From: Desulfopila aestuarii DSM 18488
Lineage (GTDB): Bacteria > Desulfobacterota > Desulfobulbia > Desulfobulbales > Desulfocapsaceae
Length of the DNA stretch: 64,000 nt
Reading direction: 5' to 3'
Assembly: GCF_900143695.1 (NCBI RefSeq)
Contig: NZ_FRFE01000004.1
Span: forward strand, 62,001 to 126,000
Shown here: piece after piece, positions 16,875-24,973 of the stretch
How positions within the stretch are numbered: the first letter of the stretch is position 1
How the letters are laid out: the number at the start of each line of letters is the position of its first letter
The notes under the pieces: generated by a model
Seen by the model: only the letters and a program-made list of their open reading frames with translations
The model's database searches: none
Told to the model about the DNA's origin: nothing
Program-made: the position numbers and the translations under genes

Positions 16875-17651
16875 ATGGAAACAGCAGTTTCTTCATATAT
16901 TGCGGTTGGATCAGGATTTTCAGGGGCGCCATCAGGTGCTCGCTCAAACCCCGGTGAATCTCAAGGCAATCGCTCAAGCGTCGAATGGTCTTACACATCA
17001 CAATCAGACCGTGTCGAGCTCTCACCAGAGGCTCGCGAAATTAGCCAGACTGCAGATGAGAATAATGAAAAGCAGGAAACGCCCGCTGCCAATGCCAATC
17101 CAAACACATCTCCTACGGAAGAGTTGAGTCAGGAGGAATATCTCAAGCTCACAAACCTGAAAACCCGTGATCGGGAAGTTCGTACACACGAACAGGCACA
17201 TCTCGCAGCTGCAGGTCAATATGCAGCTGGAGGAGCCAGTTTCACCTTTCAGGTTGGTCCCGATGGCAACCGTTACGCTGTCAGCGGTGAGGTACCTGTA
17301 GACATAAGCAGCGGAGCAAGCCCGCAAGAAACCATCCGTAAGATGGAACGTATCAGGGCCGCCGCGCTTGCCCCGGCGCAGCCTTCCGCTGCCGACAGAC
17401 AAATTGCCGCCCAGGCCTCCATGAAGGCTTCACAAGCCCGGCAGGAAATCATGATGTCACGTCAAAGCGATTTGCTGGCAAATGATCTTGTGGACACAGA
17501 CCCTGCTGAAGATGAGGGAGTTCATGTGGAAGACCCGCTTGCCGGTGCAGTCGGTCCACGACCATCAGGCATCTCTCCTGGTGGTGTACTCATTAGCGTC
17601 ATGATCCGGGCATATAGAGATATGCAGGCTCAAGACCAGCGATCTGCATAG
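16875..17651 (+). CDS. SprA-related putative metalloprotease
   Basis: 258 residues from the ATG at 16875. The core has the SprA-family (PF12118-type) sequence LKTRDREVRTHEQAH with the zinc-protease motif HEQAH at residues 105-109. GGASFTFQVGPDG, YAVSGEVPVD and RKMERIRAAALAPAQPS follow, all typical. The first 85 residues are Ser/Gln/Pro-rich and probably disordered; no signal peptide is evident. The role of this family is not established beyond the predicted peptidase motif. It lies between the GYF/AIM24 gene and the M18 aminopeptidase on the same strand. Confidence 0.82.
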   Translation: METAVSSYIAVGSGFSGAPSGARSNPGESQGNRSSVEWSYTSQSDRVELSPEAREISQTADENNEKQETPAANANPNTSPTEELSQEEYLKLTNLKTRDREVRTHEQAHLAAAGQYAAGGASFTFQVGPDGNRYAVSGEVPVDISSGASPQETIRKMERIRAAALAPAQPSAADRQIAAQASMKASQARQEIMMSRQSDLLANDLVDTDPAEDEGVHVEDPLAGAVGPRPSGISPGGVLISVMIRAYRDMQAQDQRSA

Positions 17652-17700
17652 TGACGTTCTGCCCTCCAATCCATCCAACAATATAGATATCCAATATACT

Positions 17701-19014
17701 ATGACCACCAATTTCGTGGAGTATAACGACAGTCTTTTCCGTTATCTGGATAATTCTCCCACAGCCTTCCATGCAGTTGCCGAGCTTAGGCAGCAGTTAT
17801 TGAAAGCTCATATGACAGAGCTGTTTGAACATGAACGCTGGCAGCTCGATAAAGGCAAGGGGTATTTTGTGATCCGTGAGAACGGAGCTCTTGTTGCCTT
17901 TATTCTTGGCAGCAAAGAGGATGTGAGTAATGGATTTCGGATGGTGGCCAGCCACAGTGACAGCCCCTGCCTGCAATTGAAACCACGCGCTGATGTTCAC
18001 TCGCCTCCCTACCTGCAACTGGGAGTGGAAATTTACGGGGGGCCACTGTTAAATCCATGGTTCGACCGAGACCTGTCGTTGGCTGGCAGGCTCTGCTGTG
18101 TTGACGCTACGAACAACCTTGTCGACTATCTGATCGATTTTAACCGGCCGCTGCTTACTATTCCGAGTCTAGCCATTCATTTTGATCGTGAAGCCAACAA
18201 CGGTCGAGCCATCGATAAACAAAAAGCATTACCGCCACTGCTTGCCCAGATACTATCAGACCAGTTGCCACAGTTTCATGAAATTCTCTCAGTGCAACTC
18301 CTTAAGCAGTATCCTGGCATAAAACTGCAGACCATACTGGGATTTGACCTGTTCTGCTACGACCACCAGAAAGCCACCACCCTTGGCTTGAATAACGAGT
18401 TTATTGCCTCCGGCCGACTGGACAACCTGCTCAGCTGCCACACCGCCTTGCAGGCCATCACCGAGGCTGGAACTGATCGCAACAGCCTTTTTCTCTGCAC
18501 GAACCACGAAGAGAACGGCTCGACCTCAACCACAGGAGCCAACGGGGCTTTTATCGATGCTGTTTTTTCAAGACTCGCGCCCGACCCAGAACTTCGTCAG
18601 ATCAGCTTGCGGAATTCGTTTCTTATTTCGATTGATAACGCCCATGCTGTTCATCCAAACTTCAGAGATAAATCAGACTCCGGCCACGACATCATATTAA
18701 ACGGCGGCCCGGTGATCAAGATCAACGCCAACCAGCGTTATGCAACCAACTCTCGTTCAGCAAGTTTGTTTAAATTACTCGCTGCTGAGGCGGAAATTCC
18801 CGTTCAGGAATTTGTCATGCGTACCGATATGCCATGCGGCAGCACCATCGGCCCCATGACCGCTGCCCGGTTGGGTGTTGAGACTATAGATGTAGGCGCT
18901 CCTACCCTTGGTATGCACTCTATCCGTGAGTTAACGGGCAGTAACGACCCGTATCTTCTCTATAAGGCAATCAGCACATTCTTTGCTACAGAGAACATTC
19001 ACCGTAGAGGCTGA
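17701..19014 (+). CDS. apeB: M18-family aminopeptidase
   Basis: 437-residue zinc aminopeptidase of the aspartyl aminopeptidase family. Metal and catalytic residues are in place: His in VASHSDSPCLQLKP, Asp in the ASGRLDNL segment, the Glu pair in TNHEENGSTSTTGA, Asp in SIDNAHAVHP, and the last His in TLGMHSIRELTG near the C-terminus. It removes N-terminal residues from peptides in the cytoplasm and forms large oligomers in characterised homologues. The lytic transglycosylase gene starts 2 nt after its stop, so they are co-transcribed. Confidence 0.95.
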   Translation: MTTNFVEYNDSLFRYLDNSPTAFHAVAELRQQLLKAHMTELFEHERWQLDKGKGYFVIRENGALVAFILGSKEDVSNGFRMVASHSDSPCLQLKPRADVHSPPYLQLGVEIYGGPLLNPWFDRDLSLAGRLCCVDATNNLVDYLIDFNRPLLTIPSLAIHFDREANNGRAIDKQKALPPLLAQILSDQLPQFHEILSVQLLKQYPGIKLQTILGFDLFCYDHQKATTLGLNNEFIASGRLDNLLSCHTALQAITEAGTDRNSLFLCTNHEENGSTSTTGANGAFIDAVFSRLAPDPELRQISLRNSFLISIDNAHAVHPNFRDKSDSGHDIILNGGPVIKINANQRYATNSRSASLFKLLAAEAEIPVQEFVMRTDMPCGSTIGPMTAARLGVETIDVGAPTLGMHSIRELTGSNDPYLLYKAISTFFATENIHRRG

Positions 19015-19016
19015 TC

Positions 19017-19649
19017 TTGCATCGTCTTCCCTTCTTTATCCTGTTTTTTGGCGCAATGGTACAATTATGCCTTCCAGGATCATCACAGGCAAATCTCAGC
19101 GAATATATAAGGAAATACCGGTCAACCGCCGTTTCATCTGAGGCGTTAGAACGTCTCAACCATTACAATCATCTGATAGACTACTTCACAAGTTTCAGCT
19201 ATTTTCGCCCCCGGTACCGGGTAAGTGCAGATTTCATCCGGGCGCTGATTCTGGCCGAATCCGGCGCCGACCCTAATGCTGTGTCATCAAAAAATGCCAT
19301 AGGTCTTGGCCAGATCATTCTGACGACAGGACAAATGGCTGCCCGCGATCTCTATGGCTCGTCGACACACTTTCGCTATGTATCCAAGGAAAGATTAAGA
19401 GATCTTAGCCGTGACGATCTCTTTGACCCGGCCACCAACATCCTGCTCACCTGTTACCTGATCGCAAAATACAACCATATGTTTGACGGCAGGCTGGATC
19501 TGGTGATTTCGGCCTGGAATGCCGGAGAAAACACGAGCTCGCTCGCTATCGGCCAACATGCACCCTATCTTGAAACGAAAGATCTTATCGGCAAGGTTAA
19601 CGGCTACTACATCTTTTTGCTCAAACAAAAAGGTGCACTGCGTTACTGA
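19017..19649 (+). CDS. Lytic transglycosylase (SLT-domain) protein
   Basis: 210 residues including an N-terminal signal peptide (hydrophobic core FFILFFGAMVQLCL, cleavage near SSQA). The SLT/goose-lysozyme-like fold has its catalytic Glu81 in ALILAESGADP, then NAIGLGQIILTTGQMA and the late ISAWNAGENT motif that closes the active site. It should cleave peptidoglycan to 1,6-anhydro-muropeptides in the periplasm. The TTG at 19017 is used because TAGAGG lies 7 nt upstream and the signal peptide starts there; an ATG 12 codons inside would cut into the signal peptide. Confidence 0.9.
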   Translation: MHRLPFFILFFGAMVQLCLPGSSQANLSEYIRKYRSTAVSSEALERLNHYNHLIDYFTSFSYFRPRYRVSADFIRALILAESGADPNAVSSKNAIGLGQIILTTGQMAARDLYGSSTHFRYVSKERLRDLSRDDLFDPATNILLTCYLIAKYNHMFDGRLDLVISAWNAGENTSSLAIGQHAPYLETKDLIGKVNGYYIFLLKQKGALRY

Positions 19650-19709
19650 AAACACAGCACACCTCTGGAAGTTGGAAATACCTGTGGCTTTTACAAGATT
19701 GAATGAGCT

Positions 19710-20780
19710 CTACACAGCTAAATCTATCTGCTGTACCGTTCCTACCGAACCGTCCTCCCGGATGAAAAGTCCAGTGTCACGAACCTGGCCCAAGAGCATG
19801 TTTTCTTCGTTTTTCAAAGAGAACGGAGTTGAGATGTGATTGAGATATATGGCCCCGATTCCCACCTCGCCTAGAGAGAAGAGCTGGTTCTCACCTGAGC
19901 TGTTCTTCGACCATATACGTAATTTATCAAATATGTTGTCATTCTCATCAATCCAGCCGTTGCCATCTTCATCATAGGTTGCCAGCTCTCCGAATCCACT
20001 GCCGGTGGTGGGCCCAAAGAGTTCACTACCATTGTTTATTTGGCCATCTTCGTTTTTATCAAGAGCAAGAAAACCACTACCTGGCTTGGTAAAAGCTATC
20101 TGGTCCTGTCTGCCGTCCATATCGATATCAAAGGCGAATGACGTCTGGGTCAATTCGGCAGAACTTCCGTTATAGTTGATAGTGAGAGGATCTTTCACCG
20201 CATCGCCTGCTCTTATGCTGACCTGCTGTTCCTGCATAAATTCACGGCTCATGTTCATCTGCACATTGAAATCGATTTGCATACCGTCCGCTGTGGTAAT
20301 TTTACCATTTGCGTTGAAGCTAGTAGCTTCATACTCGTAATGCGACTGGTAGTAATCGTATTCCAAACCAAATCCTGCTGAGTCCCGTGCAGGTGCATCA
20401 ACGGCCACTTCATTGTTACCTTCAGCTGCAGTCTCTGGAGCGACATCCTGGGGCAATTTAATATCCATTACCTTACCGGTTAAACGCTGGATCATCGCTC
20501 GCAATATCCTGATATTCAAATTGGCAATGTTTTTTTCCTCTTCCGGCACATCGGTGGCCACTGCTCTTTGAGGTTGTGCCGCCTGCGCCTGTTGAGAAAG
20601 AGCGATACGATCGGCATGACCAGCACGTCTACCCTTGCCGTGGTGACCAAACAGACTGTTGTCTTTTTCTCCTGTTGCATCAGGTCGTCTCTGCCACATC
20701 CGGAGACTCTCCATGCGCTTGTTCTTTTCTATTGCTGTATGTTCCGAATGAAGTTGAATAGAAGAATCCTGAATTATCAT
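19710..20780 (-). CDS. Protein with EF-hand-like calcium-binding repeats, function unknown
   Basis: 356 residues with no signal peptide. The N-terminal third is charged and Gln/Ala-rich. The middle (about 140-215) is beta-rich (YDYYQSHYEYEATSF, MQIDFNVQMNMSREFM). The C-terminal part holds Asp/Asn-rich loops that fit Ca2+-binding EF-hand-type or dockerin-like repeats: DIDMDGRQDQI, DKNEDGQINNGSELFG and DEDGNGWIDENDNIFDKL. Proteins with this layout are frequent in Proteobacteria but uncharacterised. It converges with the transglycosylase gene and is preceded by a GGAGGG ribosome-binding site. Confidence 0.75.
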   Translation of the reverse strand: MIIQDSSIQLHSEHTAIEKNKRMESLRMWQRRPDATGEKDNSLFGHHGKGRRAGHADRIALSQQAQAAQPQRAVATDVPEEEKNIANLNIRILRAMIQRLTGKVMDIKLPQDVAPETAAEGNNEVAVDAPARDSAGFGLEYDYYQSHYEYEATSFNANGKITTADGMQIDFNVQMNMSREFMQEQQVSIRAGDAVKDPLTINYNGSSAELTQTSFAFDIDMDGRQDQIAFTKPGSGFLALDKNEDGQINNGSELFGPTTGSGFGELATYDEDGNGWIDENDNIFDKLRIWSKNSSGENQLFSLGEVGIGAIYLNHISTPFSLKNEENMLLGQVRDTGLFIREDGSVGTVQQIDLAV

Positions 20781-21167
20781 AACCGGCCCTCCTTGGCGTT
20801 ATAGATACCGCAAATCCCGAAAGCCTTCCCTGACCGTCGAGCAGAATCCAGCTCTATCTGTCTCGACACTCTTTTTCACAAACTTTAGCTAAAAATGTTG
20901 ACAGCCTCACATTATAGTATTTAATTAATTACCTATGGATCAGGATGCGTCCATACGACATCCAATTGATTTCGCGAAATTTGTAGATAAAAACGGCGGT
21001 CAATGAAGGTAATATTACAATCCTGACCAATAGAATGTCCCACTGTGTGGCAATTGACAACAGTGGTACACAACTGTAGATAGTCAATTTAATTATACAT
21101 GGTTCTGGCTTTTCCCTCAGCTCTTACCATCAGCCAGAATATCACCCGTCACCCAGCGTTGTTTACC
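20781..21167. other. Non-coding intergenic region with promoter-like sequences
   Basis: 387 nt between the divergent Ca-binding-repeat gene and the chaperone-molybdoenzyme operon. It is AT-rich around 20880-20930, with a TTGACA at 20898-20903 (plus) and a TATAAT-like box on the minus strand at 20911-20916. A better plus-strand promoter is at 21054-21082. No gene or RNA was recognised. Confidence 0.5.
21040..21082 (+). promoter_or_regulatory. Candidate promoter and operator of the chaperone-molybdoenzyme operon
   Basis: TTGACA (21054-21059) is followed after 17 nt by TAGATA (21077-21082). The -35 box lies inside an inverted repeat CCACTG (21040-21045)/CAGTGG (21061-21066), so a regulator bound there would block RNA polymerase. 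It is about 85 nt before the chaperone start. Called by eye. Confidence 0.4.
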
Positions 21168-21755
21168 ATGATAGAAACCCCAGCCGAACACATAGGCACC
21201 CTCTTTCGATTCTGTGCTCAGTCCATGCACTACCCGGAAGCGGACTGGTTTACCAATCAATATCTCGATAGTCTCTATCTGCTTCTTGATGCCCTGGATG
21301 CACGACAGGAAAAAGAATCGATTGAATTCACCATTGCCACCTCGGATGATCCGCTTGAAGACCTTCAGGTGGAATACACTCGACTCTTCATTAACGGAGT
21401 CCCCCACGTCATAGCCCCGCCATATGGCTCGGTGTACATTGACCGTTCCCTGCAAGGACTTCACGCCGAGAAAACACTCCGTTTCTATCGCAAACACGGC
21501 TATGATCTAAAAGACGATGCAGACCTCCCGGATCACCTGATTCATCAACTTGAATTTCTGGCGATACTTTCGGAAAAAAACGATGTCGCCGCATCAAACG
21601 ATTTTCTTAGAACAATATTTCTTCCCTGGTTTTCCAGATTCGAGACGAGAGTACGACAGGAGGCAAAGCATCCCTTCTATTCCGTCATTGCACAACTCAT
21701 AGATTATCTCACGAAGGAGGATGACGAACATGGCATTCAACTTGACGAGGCGTAG
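21168..21755 (+). CDS. TorD/DmsD-family molybdoenzyme chaperone
   Basis: 195 residues from the ATG at 21168 (an ATG at 21099 would add 23 unconserved residues). It is an all-helical cytoplasmic chaperone of the TorD family, recognised by DPLEDLQVEYTRLFINGVPHVIAPPYGSVY around residues 64-93 and the ExxxxL-HL helix DLPDHLIHQLEFLAILSE. It holds the unfolded catalytic subunit, proof-reads its Tat signal and helps insert the molybdenum cofactor. Its 3' end overlaps the start of the molybdoenzyme gene by 26 nt, which makes that enzyme its client. Confidence 0.88.
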   Translation: MIETPAEHIGTLFRFCAQSMHYPEADWFTNQYLDSLYLLLDALDARQEKESIEFTIATSDDPLEDLQVEYTRLFINGVPHVIAPPYGSVYIDRSLQGLHAEKTLRFYRKHGYDLKDDADLPDHLIHQLEFLAILSEKNDVAASNDFLRTIFLPWFSRFETRVRQEAKHPFYSVIAQLIDYLTKEDDEHGIQLDEA

Positions 21756-23967
21756 ATTTCTCCAATCTGCCTCACTGGCCGCTGTTTCCGTTCCATTAGC
21801 CAAGGTTGTCTCTGCAGAGACGGGTTTGGTCGAATCACCCCTTGAGGCGAAAGGCTCATTGAAAGAAGAGACGGTACCGGGTGGCGTTTGCGAAATGTGT
21901 TTCTGGCGCTGCCAGCTGGTTGGCAAACGTCGTGAAGGCAGGCTCATTAAGCTTGAGGGCAACCCGAAATCTATCGACAACGGCTCCCAGATCTGCGCCA
22001 GAGGCAATGCGGGAATTCAACTGCTCTACGATCCGGATCGTTTGAAATACCCTTTAAAAAACGTCGGCGAACGTGGCAATCCTGTCTGGAAACGTATCAG
22101 CTGGGACGAAGCGCTGACGGAATGTACCACCCGCTTGAAAGGCGTGATTGATAAATACGGCCCCCAGGGAATCTCTGTTTTCCCTCACGGCTCAACGGCC
22201 AAATATCCGATGCATTTTTTTGAAAGAACGGTCGGAACCCATAATGTGAGCGAGGCCTCTTTTTTCCAGTGCCGCGGCATCCGCGATACTGCCTATTTGG
22301 CCACCATTGGCAAAGCCCCTGGCGAGAAAGTGGATATGCCAAATGCCAAAGCTATTCTTCTGGTAGGCTCGCATATAGGTGAGAACATCCACGTCTCCCA
22401 CGTAAAAGCCTATATCCAGGGGCTGCAAAACGGCGCCAAACTCATTGTTGTCGACCCGCGTTATTCAGCTTCAGCCGCCAAGGCCGACATCTGGGTAAAG
22501 ATCAAGCCAGGCACCGATACCGCATTTTTGCTCGCCATCATGAATTACCTTGTTCAGAACAAGAAATTCGATGCCGACTTCATTGATAATTACGCTGACG
22601 GTTTTGATGAGTTCGCGGCTGGTATTAAAGATTGGACCATTGAAAAAGCCGCTGCAGAGTGCGATGTACCTGCAGCCCAGATCAAAGAGGTTGCTGAACT
22701 GCTCGCTGCCAATGCACCTCATGTCAGTGTCCACCCTGGTCGTCACGTTTCATGGTACGGTAATGATTTCCAGAGGCAACGCTCCCTTGCCTGTCTCACC
22801 GCCCTTCTCGGTGCCTACTATGTGAAAGGTGGCTGGGTTCCTGGCAAGGGCCCGAAGGTTGGGGGCATCAGCTGGGCCAAGCATGATCACGGTGTTGAGC
22901 ATAACCTGAACTACGATGAGGACGAAGAACGTCGTTATCCATATTCGCCTCCGGGAACACCTACCGAGCTTATCCGTGATGCCGCCCTTACCGGAAAGCC
23001 CTACCCCATCAAGGGGTGTGTCATCTGGGGACAGAATCCGATTCAGACCATTCCTGGTCAGGAGAAAATGAAGGAAGTCCTGAAGCAGATGGATTTCGTT
23101 ATGTGTGTCGATGTTATGCCGACTGACGCAACTATGTGGGCGGATATTCTGTTGCCTGAGGTGAGCTACCTCGAGCGCTATGACCACATTCAGACGGGGA
23201 CACAATGGGATTTCTCCGAGAAGAACCAGCAATACATCGCAGCTCGTATGCCGTTGGTTGAGCCGATGTTTGAGCGTAAGGACCAGGTATTCATTACGAA
23301 CGCTATTGCCACAGGTCTTGGGCATAAAGAGGAGATTCCTGTTCAGACTGCCGAAGAAATGGTGGAGAAGAACCTTGCGGTTGCTGGTCTTTCCCTCAAG
23401 CAGCTTCGCGAAGAAGGCGGTATCCACATTCAGGAAGGTAAGGACCCGTATGGAGTTCCTGAAGATTTTGAAGTGCGCCTCTATAACGAGGACATTGAAG
23501 ACTACGGATTTCCAGGTGTTCCTACGTATATTCCAGTTGAACAACCTCCTGCCGGTTATGCTCGCCTGTTATATGGACGCGTTCCGGTCCACACCTTCAA
23601 CCGCAGCCAGAACAATGCCTGGCTCCATCAGGCAATGCCGTCCAATCCTGTTTGGATAAATGATGAGACCGCCAAAAAGATGGGCTTAAAAGATGGCGAT
23701 ACCGTCGGCCTGATCAACAGCGAAGGATTCAAATCAAGGACCACGACCACTGTCAAGGTTACCCCGGGTATCCGTAAGGATGCTGTGTATATGGCCCACG
23801 GTTACGGATCAACCAATCCGCTTTTAAGTGTTGCGGTCAATTCCGGCGTTGACGACCAAAGCCTTATCACCAAGATTGCAGTTGACCCGGAAACAGGCGC
23901 CCATGGCATGAGGAACAACTTCGTTAAACTGATTAAAGACGACAAGGTACTGGATATCCCGGCCTGA
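21730..23967 (+). CDS. Molybdopterin oxidoreductase catalytic subunit, PsrA/PhsA-like
   Basis: 745 residues starting at the ATG at 21730, which has AAGGAGG 9 nt upstream; the ATG at 21721 abuts this site and is unlikely. A Tat signal (NLTRRRFLQSA) shows export in folded form. A [4Fe-4S] site C-x2-C-x3-C-x27-C lies at CEMCFWRC...ICARG, about residues 54-89. The Mo ligand is probably the Cys in FFQCRGIRD. The CEMCFWRC form resembles the polysulfide/thiosulfate reductase group; tetrathionate, arsenate or other substrates cannot be excluded. The C-terminal dinucleotide-binding domain begins near RLLYGRVPVHTFNRSQNN. No selenocysteine codon is present. It is followed by its Fe-S subunit. Confidence 0.9.
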   Translation: MAFNLTRRRFLQSASLAAVSVPLAKVVSAETGLVESPLEAKGSLKEETVPGGVCEMCFWRCQLVGKRREGRLIKLEGNPKSIDNGSQICARGNAGIQLLYDPDRLKYPLKNVGERGNPVWKRISWDEALTECTTRLKGVIDKYGPQGISVFPHGSTAKYPMHFFERTVGTHNVSEASFFQCRGIRDTAYLATIGKAPGEKVDMPNAKAILLVGSHIGENIHVSHVKAYIQGLQNGAKLIVVDPRYSASAAKADIWVKIKPGTDTAFLLAIMNYLVQNKKFDADFIDNYADGFDEFAAGIKDWTIEKAAAECDVPAAQIKEVAELLAANAPHVSVHPGRHVSWYGNDFQRQRSLACLTALLGAYYVKGGWVPGKGPKVGGISWAKHDHGVEHNLNYDEDEERRYPYSPPGTPTELIRDAALTGKPYPIKGCVIWGQNPIQTIPGQEKMKEVLKQMDFVMCVDVMPTDATMWADILLPEVSYLERYDHIQTGTQWDFSEKNQQYIAARMPLVEPMFERKDQVFITNAIATGLGHKEEIPVQTAEEMVEKNLAVAGLSLKQLREEGGIHIQEGKDPYGVPEDFEVRLYNEDIEDYGFPGVPTYIPVEQPPAGYARLLYGRVPVHTFNRSQNNAWLHQAMPSNPVWINDETAKKMGLKDGDTVGLINSEGFKSRTTTTVKVTPGIRKDAVYMAHGYGSTNPLLSVAVNSGVDDQSLITKIAVDPETGAHGMRNNFVKLIKDDKVLDIPA

Positions 23968-24008
23968 TCATCTTCGACCATACTTCGTGTCCTATTGGAG
24001 AAAAGACT

Positions 24009-24824
24009 ATGCAATATGCAATGATAATAGATCTCGAACGATGTGTAGGCTGCCACGCCTGCACCATCGCCTGCAAGGCAGAATGGGAGGTGCCGGTTGA
24101 ATTTGGCCGTAACTGGGTCAGGCGCCTTGGACCGTCTCTTGTGAATAATGAAATGGCATCCACCTACTATCCTGGTCTTTGCAACCACTGCAAGGAACCG
24201 GCATGCGTACCCGAGTGTCCTGCCGATACCGTGGAGACGACCTTCACGAACCCCAAGACGGGGGAAAAAATAGTGCAGGAAATTGCCGCGACCTGGAAAG
24301 ATCCGATCGATGGCACAGTTCAGGTTGATAAATCGCGATGCCTTGGTTGCGGTGCCTGCGCCGACGCCTGTCCGTATGGTGCGCGATATGTCAATCCGGC
24401 TCTTACTGACGATGTCTCCTCTGACGGTAAAATCGACAAATGCACGTTCTGCAAACCACGGGTCGATGCAGGAGCAACACCGGCATGCGTACAAACCTGC
24501 ATTACCGGTGCGCGCATCTTCGGTGACCTGGATGATGATAAATCGGAAGTCGCTGCCTATGTAAAGAAACAGGCCAAAGGTATCGAGCCTAACGGCGGCA
24601 GTCTCGGGCCAAATGTGCTCTATTATGGCAAAAAGAAAGATATTGATCTGCTTTTTGCCACATCAACCCCTGAGCTTGCCGATCTTGGTATGGTACGCCG
24701 CAGATCCATGCTAGCCTCACTCGGCCGATCTGTCGAAAAGAGCGTTAAAAGCCTGGGTTTGCTCGGTATCGCCGGCAGCCTGCTCGCCGCTTCTGCAACA
24801 CATGAGGATGACGATTCGAAATAA
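24009..24824 (+). CDS. Four-cluster ferredoxin-like electron-transfer subunit (PsrB/DmsB type)
   Basis: 271 residues carrying the cysteine patterns of the DmsB/PsrB family: CVGCHACTIACK (residues 12-23), CNHCKEPACVPECP near 61, CLGCGACADACPYGARY near 115, and CTFCKPRVDAGATPACVQTC near 148. These bind four [4Fe-4S] clusters that wire the Mo site to a quinone or cytochrome partner. It has no Tat signal of its own and is presumably exported with the catalytic subunit. An atypical C-terminal tail of about 60 residues follows, with a short hydrophobic stretch (SLGLLGIAGSLLAAS). No NrfD/PsrC membrane anchor follows: a terminator stands 28 nt after the stop. Confidence 0.9.
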   Translation: MQYAMIIDLERCVGCHACTIACKAEWEVPVEFGRNWVRRLGPSLVNNEMASTYYPGLCNHCKEPACVPECPADTVETTFTNPKTGEKIVQEIAATWKDPIDGTVQVDKSRCLGCGACADACPYGARYVNPALTDDVSSDGKIDKCTFCKPRVDAGATPACVQTCITGARIFGDLDDDKSEVAAYVKKQAKGIEPNGGSLGPNVLYYGKKKDIDLLFATSTPELADLGMVRRRSMLASLGRSVEKSVKSLGLLGIAGSLLAASATHEDDDSK

Positions 24825-24851
24825 AACACAGCACAATTCGTAACAGTGTTG

Positions 24852-24894
24852 AAAAGAGGCCATAATCTCCTATTTGATTATGGCCTCTTTTTTT
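24852..24894 (+). terminator. Intrinsic terminator of the molybdoenzyme operon
   Basis: Arms AAAAGAGGCCATAATC and GATTATGGCCTCTTTT form a perfect stem followed by a run of U. It closes the chaperone-molybdoenzyme-ferredoxin transcript. Confidence 0.92.
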
Positions 24895-24973
24895 GTATTA
24901 TCCGATCTCACAATCACCTCGCCCCAACTTTATAACCGGGGACATCACGAAACGAACTCAATAAAGGTAAATT

